44,371 nucleotides of DNA from contig NZ_JABFMU010000053.1 of the NCBI RefSeq assembly GCF_013359695.1, positions 1 to 44,371 of the forward strand, written 5' to 3'. Numbering within the stretch: position 1 is the stretch's first letter; the number at the start of each line of letters is the position of its first letter. The notes beneath the pieces were generated by a model. The model searched no databases. It was not told where the DNA came from and saw nothing but the letters and a program-made list of their open reading frames with translations. Both the position numbers and the translations under genes were made by a program. This document shows positions 31,309 through 39,202 of the stretch, one piece after another. This stretch comes from Pseudomonas sp. C2B4. Its GTDB lineage: Bacteria > Pseudomonadota > Gammaproteobacteria > Pseudomonadales > Pseudomonadaceae.

Positions 31309-32059
31309 GCGCTCGCTGTTCGATCAGCAAAGCAATATGGGCCAGTACCTGCGCGACCCCGATCGCTGCGCGCCTCCTGCCGAAATGGACCCGGCGCGGG
31401 CCCGTGTTTACCGCGAACTGGTGTTCAACAACCTGTCGTCGCTGATCAGCGGCACCTTTCCGGTGCTGGTGAAGATTCTTGGCGATAAACGCTGGCGGGA
31501 ACTGGTGCGGATTTTCCTGCGTGACTACCGCGCCCACACGCCGAAATTCGGTGAGATCGCTGAGGAGTTCGTCGAGTTTCTCGCTGGCGAACCCGCGGCG
31601 CTGGCCGAGGGTTCGTGGCCGCCGTTCATGGTCGAGCTTGCGCACTACGAATGGGTGGAAATGGCCTTGCAACAATCCGAGGCCGAACCGTTGCCTCCAG
31701 GGGACGCGGATGTGTTGCTGGACCATCCGTTGCGAGTCTCGCCACTGGCCTGGCCGCTGGCGTATGCCTGGCCGGTGCAGTTGGTCGGGCCCGATTACCA
31801 GCCGGATGTGGCGCCCGCCGAACCGACGTTGTTGCTGGTGCGCAGGGCCGAAAACTGGAGTGTGAAGTTTTCCGCGTTGACCCCGTTGGCGTGGCGGTTG
31901 TTGCAGCGCATCGGCGAGTTTCCCGAGTTGAGCGCAGGCGCGCAGCTGCAAGGGTTGGCGGTAGAGGCGGGGATGACTGGCTCGCAGGCGTTCTTCGATA
32001 ACGGCGTGGCGTTGTTGCGGCAGATGCAGGGGGAAGGGGTGGTGGGTGTAGTTGCCTGA
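31301..32059 (+). CDS. DUF2063 domain protein, partner of the MNIO enzyme
   Basis: This 252-residue protein starts at GTG 31301 within a GGAGGTGAACC ribosome site, overlapping the DUF692 gene. The N-terminal DUF2063 domain (residues 1-95) shows DPARARVYRELVFNNLSSLI and SGTFPVLVKILGDKRWRELV. The C-terminal half contains PTLLLVRRAENWSV and a winged-helix-like end. DUF2063 proteins were named putative DNA-binding proteins, but in characterised MNIO systems (BufC, MbnC) this partner binds the precursor peptide and holds it for the oxidase. That role is likely here. Confidence 0.88.
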   Translation: MAKRSLFDQQSNMGQYLRDPDRCAPPAEMDPARARVYRELVFNNLSSLISGTFPVLVKILGDKRWRELVRIFLRDYRAHTPKFGEIAEEFVEFLAGEPAALAEGSWPPFMVELAHYEWVEMALQQSEAEPLPPGDADVLLDHPLRVSPLAWPLAYAWPVQLVGPDYQPDVAPAEPTLLLVRRAENWSVKFSALTPLAWRLLQRIGEFPELSAGAQLQGLAVEAGMTGSQAFFDNGVALLRQMQGEGVVGVVA

Positions 32060-32074
32060 CCCAACACCCTCCCT

Positions 32075-32165
32075 TGTGGGAACGAGCCGGCTCGCGAAGG
32101 CAGAGTGTCAGACAACATCAATATTGAATGTGCCGACCTCTTCGCGAGCAGGCTCGCTCCCACAG
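32075..32165. repeat. REP pair with a decayed left arm
   Basis: The left arm TGTGGGAACGAGCCGGCTCG has two changes from the family. The right arm CTTCGCGAGCAGGCTCGCTC is intact. It lies between the convergent DUF2063 and phosphatidate cytidylyltransferase-like genes. Confidence 0.84.
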
Positions 32166-32181
32166 GGACGTTGTCCGCAGA

Positions 32182-33126
32182 TCAAGCGGAGAAGAAGTAC
32201 CGCGTCATGTGAAAGAAGATCGGCGCCGCAAAGCAGATCGAGTCCATCCGGTCGAGCATGCCGCCGTGCCCCTTGATCATGGTGCCCCAGTCCTTGGCGC
32301 TCAGGCTGCGCTTGATCGCCGACATGACCAGGCCACCGAGAAAGCCCATCACCACGATCACCAGGGACATCAACAGCGACTGCCAGAAACTGAATGGCGT
32401 CATCCAGAACATGCAGCCGCCGATCAGCGTGGCGGACAGCCCGCCTCCCACCAGACCCTCCACGGTTTTCGAAGGGCTTACCAGTGGCGCAACCTTGCGT
32501 TTGCCGAAGAGTTTGCCGAAGACGTACTGCAACACATCACTCATTTGCACGACGAACACCAGGTAGAACAGCAGCAACGCGTTCTGCCCGGTGAACCCCT
32601 TCAGGTCCAGCAGCAGCAAGGCCGGCGCGTGGCTGATGCAGTAGATGCAGATCATCACCCCCCACTGGATTTTGGCCGTGCGTTCCAGGAAGGCATCGGT
32701 GTCCTGGCTCAGCACCGCAATCGCCGGCAACAGCAGGAAGGCGTACACCGGAATCAGCAGGGTGAACATCGAGTACCAGTGAGTGCCGATCAGCAGGTAC
32801 TGCAACGGGATCAGGATAAAAAACGCCGAAAACAGCGCATTGTGGTCGCCCAGCGTGGTCGGGGTCAGGGTGATGAACTCCCTGAGCGCGAACAGGGAAA
32901 TGAAGCCGAACAGGACCACCGTTGCATTCGGCCCCAGCAACCAGGACACGAAGAAGATGATCACCATCCCCCACCAGGCGTTCACTCGCTGGTTCAGGTT
33001 TTCGATGGTGGACATCGAGCTTTCGCTCGTGGCCCGTTTGGCCAGGACCCGACCGATGATCGAAGCGACGGCCAGCAGGCCGGCAATGGCGGCAAAGAAC
33101 CACAGGAATTTTTCTTCAAGACTCAT
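32182..33126 (-). CDS. Phosphatidate cytidylyltransferase-like protein (CdsA family, YnbB-like)
   Basis: This 314-residue inner-membrane protein with about eight segments carries the CDP-diglyceride synthase signature: LVSPSKTVEGLVGGG and SLSAKDWGTMIKGHGGMLDR with MDS after it. It would make CDP-diacylglycerol from phosphatidic acid and CTP. It is the last gene of a three-gene operon after an acyltransferase (4-bp overlap) and a CDP-alcohol phosphotransferase. That grouping resembles E. coli ynbA-ynbB, so it is likely a second CDP-DAG synthase for a special lipid, not the essential CdsA. Confidence 0.9.
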   Translation of the reverse strand: MSLEEKFLWFFAAIAGLLAVASIIGRVLAKRATSESSMSTIENLNQRVNAWWGMVIIFFVSWLLGPNATVVLFGFISLFALREFITLTPTTLGDHNALFSAFFILIPLQYLLIGTHWYSMFTLLIPVYAFLLLPAIAVLSQDTDAFLERTAKIQWGVMICIYCISHAPALLLLDLKGFTGQNALLLFYLVFVVQMSDVLQYVFGKLFGKRKVAPLVSPSKTVEGLVGGGLSATLIGGCMFWMTPFSFWQSLLMSLVIVVMGFLGGLVMSAIKRSLSAKDWGTMIKGHGGMLDRMDSICFAAPIFFHMTRYFFSA

Positions 33127-33722
33127 TTCGACAGCCTCACGATGGCGTCACGCGCCCGCTCCAGGAACACCTGTTTGTCCTCGCCCTCAATCCTTGGCAA
33201 CGGATTGCCGATACGGATCGTGCAGATGATCGGCAGCGGAACGTGCTTGCCTTTGGGCATGGAGCGATGGAGGTTTTCCAGGTAGATGGGCACCAGGTCG
33301 ACATCGGGAAAAGACTCGCTCAGTCGAAACAACCCGGATTTGAAGGGCCCCGGCAGTGCCTGCGTCGAGCGAGTGCCTTCGGGGAAAATGATGATCGAAT
33401 GGCCGGCCCGCACCACATCGAAAATCGGCTCCAGCACATTGCTGCCGGGTGCCGGATTGCGTTCGATCAGGACGGCGTTCAGCCCTTGTTGGGAGATGTA
33501 CGAGAGAAACCGGTTCTTGCCCCAGTAATCGGCAGCGGCGACCGGTTTGACATTGACCCGGGCTTCCGGGGGCAGGGCCGCGATGATCGCCAGGGTGTCC
33601 ATGTGGCTGGTGTGGTTGGCGTAGTAGATGCGCTGGCGCGTGAGGTCCGGCGGGCTTTCCCAGCGGGCGGTGACGCCAATCAGCAATCGAAGCACAGCGA
33701 TCAGGGCATTACTGATCCACAT
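33123..33722 (-). CDS. 1-acyl-glycerol-3-phosphate acyltransferase-like protein (PlsC family)
   Basis: This 199-residue acyltransferase has the catalytic NHTSHMD motif (HX4D at His37-Asp42) and FPEGTR (113-118), which binds the phosphate, with VPIYLEN near residue 143. A hydrophobic N-terminus (WISNALIAVLRLLIGV) anchors it in the membrane. It would acylate a lysophosphatidate-type acceptor to give phosphatidic acid, the substrate of the downstream CdsA-like enzyme. Its stop overlaps the next start (ATGA at 33123), and its start lies within the end of the preceding gene (14 bp). Confidence 0.9.
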   Translation of the reverse strand: MWISNALIAVLRLLIGVTARWESPPDLTRQRIYYANHTSHMDTLAIIAALPPEARVNVKPVAAADYWGKNRFLSYISQQGLNAVLIERNPAPGSNVLEPIFDVVRAGHSIIIFPEGTRSTQALPGPFKSGLFRLSESFPDVDLVPIYLENLHRSMPKGKHVPLPIICTIRIGNPLPRIEGEDKQVFLERARDAIVRLSK

Positions 33723-34341
33723 GGCCGGCCTCCTTCAGTTGCCGGGAGATCGCCAGCGTTCGGGTGACACAGGTGGCAGTGGCACCGATGGCGATGACGA
33801 TCAGCGTCAACAACAGCACGTAGTGCGTGCCATGGAGGCTGGTCTCGATGGCGTTCAAAACAAGGCCCAGGGTCATCACGGCCATTCGGTGCTGCTTGGC
33901 CATCGGCCCCATGAAGCTCTGTTTCAGGCCGATCGAACCCCCGAAGACCCGGACATACGCCGTCAACGCGGCGGCCAGGGCGGCAAACCAGCCGAGCTCC
34001 GGCTGCGCGACGGCATAGCCGAGCCCCGCGATCAGAAGGGTGTCGGCAATGCGGTCGGGGAACTCGTTGTACAGGCTGCCGATGTCGGATTGTTTACCGC
34101 CCTCGATGGCGACCATGCCGTCGAAGAGGTTGCACAACAGGCGCAATTGAATGCCGACGGCGCAGCAGATCGAGCCGATGACACCGTTATCGAGATTCAG
34201 TGCCAGGGCGCCGGCGAGGGCAAAGCCAACACTGGCGACGGAGATTTGATTGGGTGAAATGTCGCGCTTGACCAACAGGTCGGTGATGCGTTTGGCCCAG
34301 CCCGCAGAGCGCGCCTTGATCGGCCTTCTGTTGTCATCCAT
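33709..34341 (-). CDS. CDP-alcohol phosphatidyltransferase-family protein with altered motif (YnbA-like)
   Basis: This membrane protein of about 210 residues has at least four hydrophobic segments. The family motif DxxDGxxAR-x8-G-x3-D-x3-D appears as NLFDGMVAIEGGKQSDIGSL and YNEFPD. The first and third Asp are Asn (71 and 92) and the Arg is Ile (79), while Asp74 and Asp96 remain. The change may be a feature of the YnbA-like branch, or it may alter metal use. ATG 34341 is chosen; ATG 34356 is also open, and neither has a strong ribosome site. It is first in a three-gene phospholipid operon. The head-group alcohol is unknown. Confidence 0.85.
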   Translation of the reverse strand: MDDNRRPIKARSAGWAKRITDLLVKRDISPNQISVASVGFALAGALALNLDNGVIGSICCAVGIQLRLLCNLFDGMVAIEGGKQSDIGSLYNEFPDRIADTLLIAGLGYAVAQPELGWFAALAAALTAYVRVFGGSIGLKQSFMGPMAKQHRMAVMTLGLVLNAIETSLHGTHYVLLLTLIVIAIGATATCVTRTLAISRQLKEAGHVDQ

Positions 34342-34720
34342 TTGTCGGTATTCCATCACTGGGTTTCACTAAGCGTATATGCAATGGGCGATTTAACAGC
34401 GTTTAAATCCGCCGGGGGCAATGCTAGCAATGGAATAAACAAATTGATGTCGGGCGCTTCCTACAAGGCGGTGGCGGGTGATCTTTGCATCGGAAAACAA
34501 GTACTGGCGTCCCACGTGTTGCATCCGTGAAACACTCCCGGACCGTTGAAATTTATTTGCTCAGACCCTGCAAAAAACCTCAAGCCTGGCCGATACAACC
34601 AACAGGCGCACACACACCTATTACAACAGTGGCGCCAGGCTGAAAAGCTGCGCCCACACGCCAGCGCTTCAGTGATCTCGGCAAGGATGCTCGTCGCTTC
34701 AACCACCCGAGAATCATCCT
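34342..34720. other. Divergent promoter region of the lipid operon and the chemoreceptor
   Basis: These 379 bp contain no supported gene. GCCGATAC at 34589-34596 resembles the -10 element of flagellar sigma-28 (FliA) promoters, in the right direction for the chemoreceptor 125 bp downstream, but the matching -35 is weak. No repeat element is present. The part before 34440 is AT-rich. Confidence 0.4.
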
Positions 34721-36346
34721 ATGTCATTGCGTAACCTGAACATCGCACCTCGAGCTTTCCTCGGATTTGCGTTCATCGCTTTGCTGGTCATCGTACTGGG
34801 CGTGTTTGCTGTCAATCGCATGTCGATCATTCGCCAGGCGTCGGTCGATATGGGCTCGACGCAGCTTCCCAGTGTCGGCTTTCTGGGCAACATGACGGAA
34901 AACGTCCTGCGCATGCGCATTCTCTCGTTCCGTATCCTGGTCAACCGTGAGCCGGCCGCGTTGCAGGAGGCCCAGACCCGTATCACCGTCCTCATCAATA
35001 ACCTGCGCAGCGCCCAGGCCAGCTACGCCGCCTTGCCCGCCCAGCCGGAAGAGGCCGCGCTGTACAAGACATTCATGGCCACCCTCGACAACTACATGCA
35101 GGCGCAGAACCAGATGATGGAGCTGTCGCGCCAGAACAAGCTCGATGAAATGCGCAGCCTGATCAATTCGCGAATCAAGGAAGGAACCGATCAGATGGGC
35201 GAGCAGCTCAACAAACTGGTCGCGCTCAATACCGCTTATTCAAAGGCCGCACTGACAGAGGCGGGCGAGCAATACAACACCGCCGTCACCGGCATCATCG
35301 TCGTGGCGGTCATCGCGGCGCTGATGACGGTGTTGCTGGCCTTGCTGCTGACCCGCAGCATCGTGACGCCGTTGAACCGCGCACTGCAGGCGGCGCAGAC
35401 CATTGCCGGTGGCAATTTGAGCAAGGTCATCGAGGTCGATGGCAAGGATGAACCGGCACGGTTGCTGGGTGCCTTGTCGACCATGCAGGCCAGCCTGCGC
35501 AATACCATTGAACAGATCGCCGGTTCCGCCACGCAACTGGGCGCGGCAGCCGAAGAACTCAGCGCGGTGACTCAGGATGCCTCCCGCGGTCTGCAACAGC
35601 AGAACAATGAGATCGAGCAGGCCGCCACCGCCGTCAACGAAATGACCGCCGCCGTCGAAGAAGTGGCGCGCAATGCGGTGTCGACCTCCGAAGCCTCGAA
35701 CCAGTCGACCCAGGCCGCCCGCGAAGGGCGCGACCGCGTGGTGGAAACTGTTGACGCGATCCAGACCATGACCCACGACGTGCAAAACACCTCGCTGATG
35801 ATCGAAGGCCTGGCCGCCCAGGGGCGCGACATTGGCAAGGTGCTGGATGTGATTCGGGCCATCGCCGAGCAGACCAATCTGTTGGCGCTGAACGCGGCCA
35901 TCGAAGCCGCCCGTGCCGGTGAAGCCGGACGCGGTTTTGCCGTAGTCGCCGATGAGGTGCGGGCGCTGGCCCACCGCACGGCACAATCGACCCAGGAAAT
36001 CGAGAAGATGGTCGCCGGCATCCAGAACGGAACCGGTGAAGCGGTTGCGTCGATGCAGCAAAGCAATCAGCGCACCCAAAGCACCCTGGAGCTGGCCCGC
36101 GCTGCCGGCGTGGCACTGGAGCAGATCACCCAGTCGATCCATTTGATCAACGAACGTAACCTGGTGATTGCCAGTGCATCCGAAGAACAGGCCCAGGTGT
36201 CCCGTGAAGTCGACCGCAACCTGGTGAACATTCGCGACCTTGCCACCCAATCTGCGACCGGTGCCAACCAGACCAGCGTCGCCAGCCATGAACTGTCGCG
36301 CCTGGCGGTGAACTTGAACGGGTTGGTGGCACGGTTCGTCATCTAA
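34721..36346 (+). CDS. Methyl-accepting chemotaxis protein (four-helix-bundle sensor)
   Basis: This chemoreceptor has 541 residues. TM1 is at about 14-33 (LGFAFIALLVIVLGVFAVNR). A periplasmic helical region of about 155 residues follows, of the 4HB_MCP type. TM2 is at about 190-210, and a HAMP linker begins TRSIVTPLNRALQAAQTIAG. The signalling domain has the hairpin tip IAEQTNLLALNAAIEAARAG and GRGFAVVADEVRALAHRTAQ. Gln/Glu pairs for methylation flank the tip. There is no C-terminal CheR-binding pentapeptide; it ends ARFVI. The ligand is unknown. Placement next to a lipid operon gives no hint. Confidence 0.93.
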   Translation: MSLRNLNIAPRAFLGFAFIALLVIVLGVFAVNRMSIIRQASVDMGSTQLPSVGFLGNMTENVLRMRILSFRILVNREPAALQEAQTRITVLINNLRSAQASYAALPAQPEEAALYKTFMATLDNYMQAQNQMMELSRQNKLDEMRSLINSRIKEGTDQMGEQLNKLVALNTAYSKAALTEAGEQYNTAVTGIIVVAVIAALMTVLLALLLTRSIVTPLNRALQAAQTIAGGNLSKVIEVDGKDEPARLLGALSTMQASLRNTIEQIAGSATQLGAAAEELSAVTQDASRGLQQQNNEIEQAATAVNEMTAAVEEVARNAVSTSEASNQSTQAAREGRDRVVETVDAIQTMTHDVQNTSLMIEGLAAQGRDIGKVLDVIRAIAEQTNLLALNAAIEAARAGEAGRGFAVVADEVRALAHRTAQSTQEIEKMVAGIQNGTGEAVASMQQSNQRTQSTLELARAAGVALEQITQSIHLINERNLVIASASEEQAQVSREVDRNLVNIRDLATQSATGANQTSVASHELSRLAVNLNGLVARFVI

Positions 36347-36420
36347 CGTTGAAGAGAGGTAGTGGAGGTGTGTGGGGAAAAGGTGGCGGTTGCAGTCGCC
36401 TGACCTCACACAATCTCACT

Positions 36421-36510
36421 TGTGGGAGCGAGCCTGCTCGCGAAGGCGGAGTATCAGACAACAACGATGTTGACTGTGCTGACGTCTTCGCGAGCAGGCT
36501 CGCTCCCACA
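36421..36510. repeat. REP pair, GTGGGAGCGAGCCTGC family
   Basis: TGTGGGAGCGAGCCTGCTCG and its perfect complement lie between the convergent chemoreceptor and sensor kinase genes. Confidence 0.86.
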
Positions 36511-36535
36511 GTTACGGGCTGCGCCAAAAAGTCTT

Positions 36536-37846
36536 TTATCCCTGCAACTTGAGCTCGGCGCACAAGCCGCCGCCTTCACGATTGCTCAAGGTCAGCGATC
36601 CCCCGAGCGCCAACGCCAGTTGTTGCGCAATCGCCAGGCCCAGGCCGGTGCCGCCGGTGCTGCGGTTACGCGAATTCTCCACGCGGTAGAACGGTTCCAT
36701 GACCTGGGCCAGTTCCGCTTCGGCGATGCCCGGCCCACGGTCCATGACCTTCACCGACACACTGCCATCGGCTTGCTTTTCCACCACCAACTCCGCTGCG
36801 CCAGCGAACTTGAGGGCGTTGTCCGTCAGGTTCACCAGCACCCGGCGCAAGGCATGGGGACGAGTGTCGATCACGCTGGCGCTTTTGCCGCTCAGTTGAA
36901 CGTCCTTGCCCACGTCCTGGTAGTCGAACACCAGGCTGTCGAGGAACGAATCCAGATCGGTGCGACGACTTTCTTCGGTGGCGCCATGGACGCTGCGGGC
37001 ATAGGCCACGCCTTCGCGTACCAGGTGTTCCATCTCGCTCAGGTCGTTCCACAGTTTGTCTTTTTCCACGCAATCGTCCATGAACTCGGCGCGCAGTTTC
37101 ATTCGGGTGATCGGTGTCTGCAGATCGTGGGAGATCGCCGCCAGCAGTTGCATGCGCTCCTTGAGGTAGGCGGCGATGCGCGCCTGCATGGCGTTGAAGG
37201 CCTTGGCCGCATGGGCCACTTCGGTCGGGCCTTTTTCGTCCAGCAGCACCGGGTGGGTGTTGGGGTCGAGGGTGTCCACGGCTTCGGCGAGGCGGGTAAG
37301 AGGGCGGATGGCGATGCGCACGGCCAGCCAGGTGCAGGCGATCATCAGGGCCAATTGGCCAAGCAATACAAAGGGCAGCCAGGGCGACAGGGGCTGCATC
37401 GAAGGCCGCACGTCGATGGTCACCGGGCTGCCGTCCGCCAGTTTCAGGTGGACCTGGAAGCGTTTCTGCGGGCCGGGAATGTCGGTCACGGTCATCGGGT
37501 ACTCCATCCCGATGGCGTCCTTGATCGAGGTCACGGCGATGGGCGCCTCGGGCATGTCCATGTCCATGGAGGTGCCGGGCGAGCCGTCATCGAGCAAATA
37601 GCGGTAATTGCGCCGATCCAGTTGTTTCAGCCAGCCGGCGCGTTCTTCGGCCGGCAAGCGGTCAAGGATGGCGATGGAGGTCGACACGTCGGTTTCGAGG
37701 TTGCCGAGCATGGTGTTTTTCGCGCTTTCGTAGCGCTCGTAATACTGGGCGCCGAAGGACAGCGCCTGGGCGAGGATCAGGCCGATCAGGAAGATCAGCG
37801 ACAGCCGTGAGGCCAGGGTCCGGGGCCAACGCATCGAGAGGTTCAT
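36536..37846 (-). CDS. Sensor histidine kinase, EnvZ-like, with a Met-rich periplasmic patch
   Basis: This 436-residue membrane kinase has TM1 at about 13-33 and TM2 at about 157-178. A periplasmic domain of about 120 residues contains SPGTSMDMDMPEA (92-101 region), a Met/Asp-rich patch that could bind a metal. HAMP comes next, then the HisKA domain with His240 in LLAAISHDLQTPITRMKLR. The ATPase domain follows (NLTDNALKFAG, MDRGPGIA, GGTGLGLAIAQQLA). There is no Cys in the periplasmic part. It overlaps the response regulator gene by 4 bp. The ligand is inferred only from the patch and from neighbouring redox genes. Confidence 0.9.
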   Translation of the reverse strand: MNLSMRWPRTLASRLSLIFLIGLILAQALSFGAQYYERYESAKNTMLGNLETDVSTSIAILDRLPAEERAGWLKQLDRRNYRYLLDDGSPGTSMDMDMPEAPIAVTSIKDAIGMEYPMTVTDIPGPQKRFQVHLKLADGSPVTIDVRPSMQPLSPWLPFVLLGQLALMIACTWLAVRIAIRPLTRLAEAVDTLDPNTHPVLLDEKGPTEVAHAAKAFNAMQARIAAYLKERMQLLAAISHDLQTPITRMKLRAEFMDDCVEKDKLWNDLSEMEHLVREGVAYARSVHGATEESRRTDLDSFLDSLVFDYQDVGKDVQLSGKSASVIDTRPHALRRVLVNLTDNALKFAGAAELVVEKQADGSVSVKVMDRGPGIAEAELAQVMEPFYRVENSRNRSTGGTGLGLAIAQQLALALGGSLTLSNREGGGLCAELKLQG

Positions 37847-38583
37847 GCGGGCGCCCCCACGATTTCCACCGGCAGGGAAAACACATAGCCCTCGCTGCGC
37901 ACTGTCTTGATGTAGGCCGGTTCGCGGGCGTCGTCCAGCAAGCGCTGGCGCAGCCGGCTCACCAGCAGGTCGATGGAGCGATCGAACAGGTCGGCGTCGC
38001 GGCCCTGGGTCAGGTTGAGCAACTGGTCACGGTTGAGCACCCGTTGCGGGTGATCGAGGAACACGCGCAGCAAGCGGTATTCGGCGCCGCTGAGGGCAAC
38101 CATGGTGCCGTCGGTGTCGAGCAGGTGCCGGGCAGAGGTGTCCAGGCGCCAGCGTCCGAAGGCCAGCAGGCGACTGGTTTCGGTCACCACCAGGTTCGGT
38201 GGCAGCATCCGCGTGCGGCGCAGCACGGCGTTGATGCGGGCCAGCAGTTCACGGGCGGCGAAGGGTTTGACCAGGTAATCGTCGGCCCCCATCTCAAGGC
38301 CGATGATGCGGTCGGTCTCGTCATTGCGAGCCGTGAGCATCAGCACCGGGGTAGCCTTGTGTTTGCCGGCGCGCAGCTCGCGGCAGAGCATCAGGCCATC
38401 GTCGCCCGGCATCATGATGTCCAGCACGATCAGGTCCACCGGGGTGGACTCGAGAAAGGTACGCATCTGCCGGCCATCCGCCACGACCGTGGTGCGCAGG
38501 CCGTTCTTCTTCAGATAGTTGCCCACCAGTTCCCGGATCTCGCGGTCATCGTCAACGATGAGAATGTGATCGACGTGTTCCAT
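37843..38583 (-). CDS. OmpR-family response regulator
   Basis: This response regulator has 246 residues. The receiver domain shows ILIVDDDREIRELVGNYLKK with the acidic pocket, the phosphorylated Asp55 in LIVLDIMMPGDDGL, and ADDYLVKPFAAREL with the conserved Lys. The C-terminal winged helix (SGAEYRLLRVFLDHPQRVLN, RLRQRLLDDAREPAYIKTVR, SEGYVF) binds DNA. It is the first gene of a two-gene operon with the kinase. Boxes C1 and C2 lie just upstream, and the same boxes occur ahead of the acetamidase-type and DUF692 genes. The boxes are therefore candidate binding sites for this regulator. Confidence 0.92.
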   Translation of the reverse strand: MEHVDHILIVDDDREIRELVGNYLKKNGLRTTVVADGRQMRTFLESTPVDLIVLDIMMPGDDGLMLCRELRAGKHKATPVLMLTARNDETDRIIGLEMGADDYLVKPFAARELLARINAVLRRTRMLPPNLVVTETSRLLAFGRWRLDTSARHLLDTDGTMVALSGAEYRLLRVFLDHPQRVLNRDQLLNLTQGRDADLFDRSIDLLVSRLRQRLLDDAREPAYIKTVRSEGYVFSLPVEIVGAPA

Positions 38584-38655
38584 GGGGGGCTTGCCTCTAT
38601 CAAGGGGGGATGTCGCGCAGTCTATCGAGCCTTGGCCCGCTCGCCTTCAGGCGTT

Positions 38656-38800
38656 TGTATTGGAGTGTATCTGGCTTGCCGAGGGATACACACGGACAAA
38701 AAAACCTGAATTTTCTGCCGGTTTGTATCGCTCTGTATCCCGACCCGGTTCAGATACGTACCGATTTACACGCGCCTTTTCCCGACACATACGGGATACC
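38656..38800 (+). promoter_or_regulatory. Operator-like boxes C1 and C2 beside the two-component system
   Basis: C1 has TGTATT (38656), TGTATC (38666) and GATACA (38685). C2 has TGTATC (38724), TGTATC (38734) and GATACG (38753). In both, the first half-sites are 10 bp apart and the inverted site is 29 bp from the first, as in boxes A and B. A further ACACATACGGGATAC ends near 38799, in the place of the second element of A and B. All point towards the DUF2790 gene at 38891. Confidence 0.72.
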
Positions 38801-38890
38801 TCGCAAGCATTTAATAGGTTCCATCGAGGCAAACCCAAACCGCCTCGGCCCAAATCAACGATTTGACCTATCGAACCTTGAGGAACCGCC

Positions 38891-39154
38891 ATGAACACCA
38901 AAGCCATCTACGCCGCTTGCCTGTTTGCTGCCCTGAACATCTGCACCTTTTCGGCCCGGGCCGAAGCCGACATGGGCGCTCAAACCTACACCTACGGCAC
39001 GCAACTGGACATCAAGAAAGTGGTGTCGCTGAAACAGGACGCTTTCGGTTCCTGCGGAGTGGTCGATGCGCAACTGACCTACCTGGACTCGCACGACAAA
39101 ACCCAGGTCCTGGACTACCGCAAGATTGCCGACAGCTGCAACGCGGACAACTGA
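38891..39154 (+). CDS. DUF2790 small periplasmic protein
   Basis: This protein of 87 residues has a signal peptide (MNTKAIYAACLFAALNICTF, then SARAEA). The mature part begins TYTYGTQLDIKKVVSL and contains CGVVDAQLTYLDSHDKTQVL and a final SCNADN. Two Cys remain in the mature protein and could form a disulfide. This matches DUF2790, a Pseudomonas family of unknown function, often in several copies per genome. GAGGAACC precedes the ATG. It is the first gene downstream of boxes C1/C2 and is probably co-transcribed with the tiny secreted protein and the DipZ-like gene. Confidence 0.88.
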   Translation: MNTKAIYAACLFAALNICTFSARAEADMGAQTYTYGTQLDIKKVVSLKQDAFGSCGVVDAQLTYLDSHDKTQVLDYRKIADSCNADN

Positions 39155-39202
39155 GTCCTGCGATCACCCATTACTGATTCCATTTCAAGCGAGGAAAAAA
39201 TC

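Noticed and set aside
36422..37810. 462-codon frame antisense to the sensor kinase
   Set aside because: It begins inside a REP element and is a shadow of the kinase gene.
36536..38583. Naming the two-component system dsbRS
   Set aside because: The neighbourhood is suggestive, but the kinase has no periplasmic Cys of the kind I recall for the copper-sensing DsbS, and the CcdA gene is of the DipZ type. I kept a general description.
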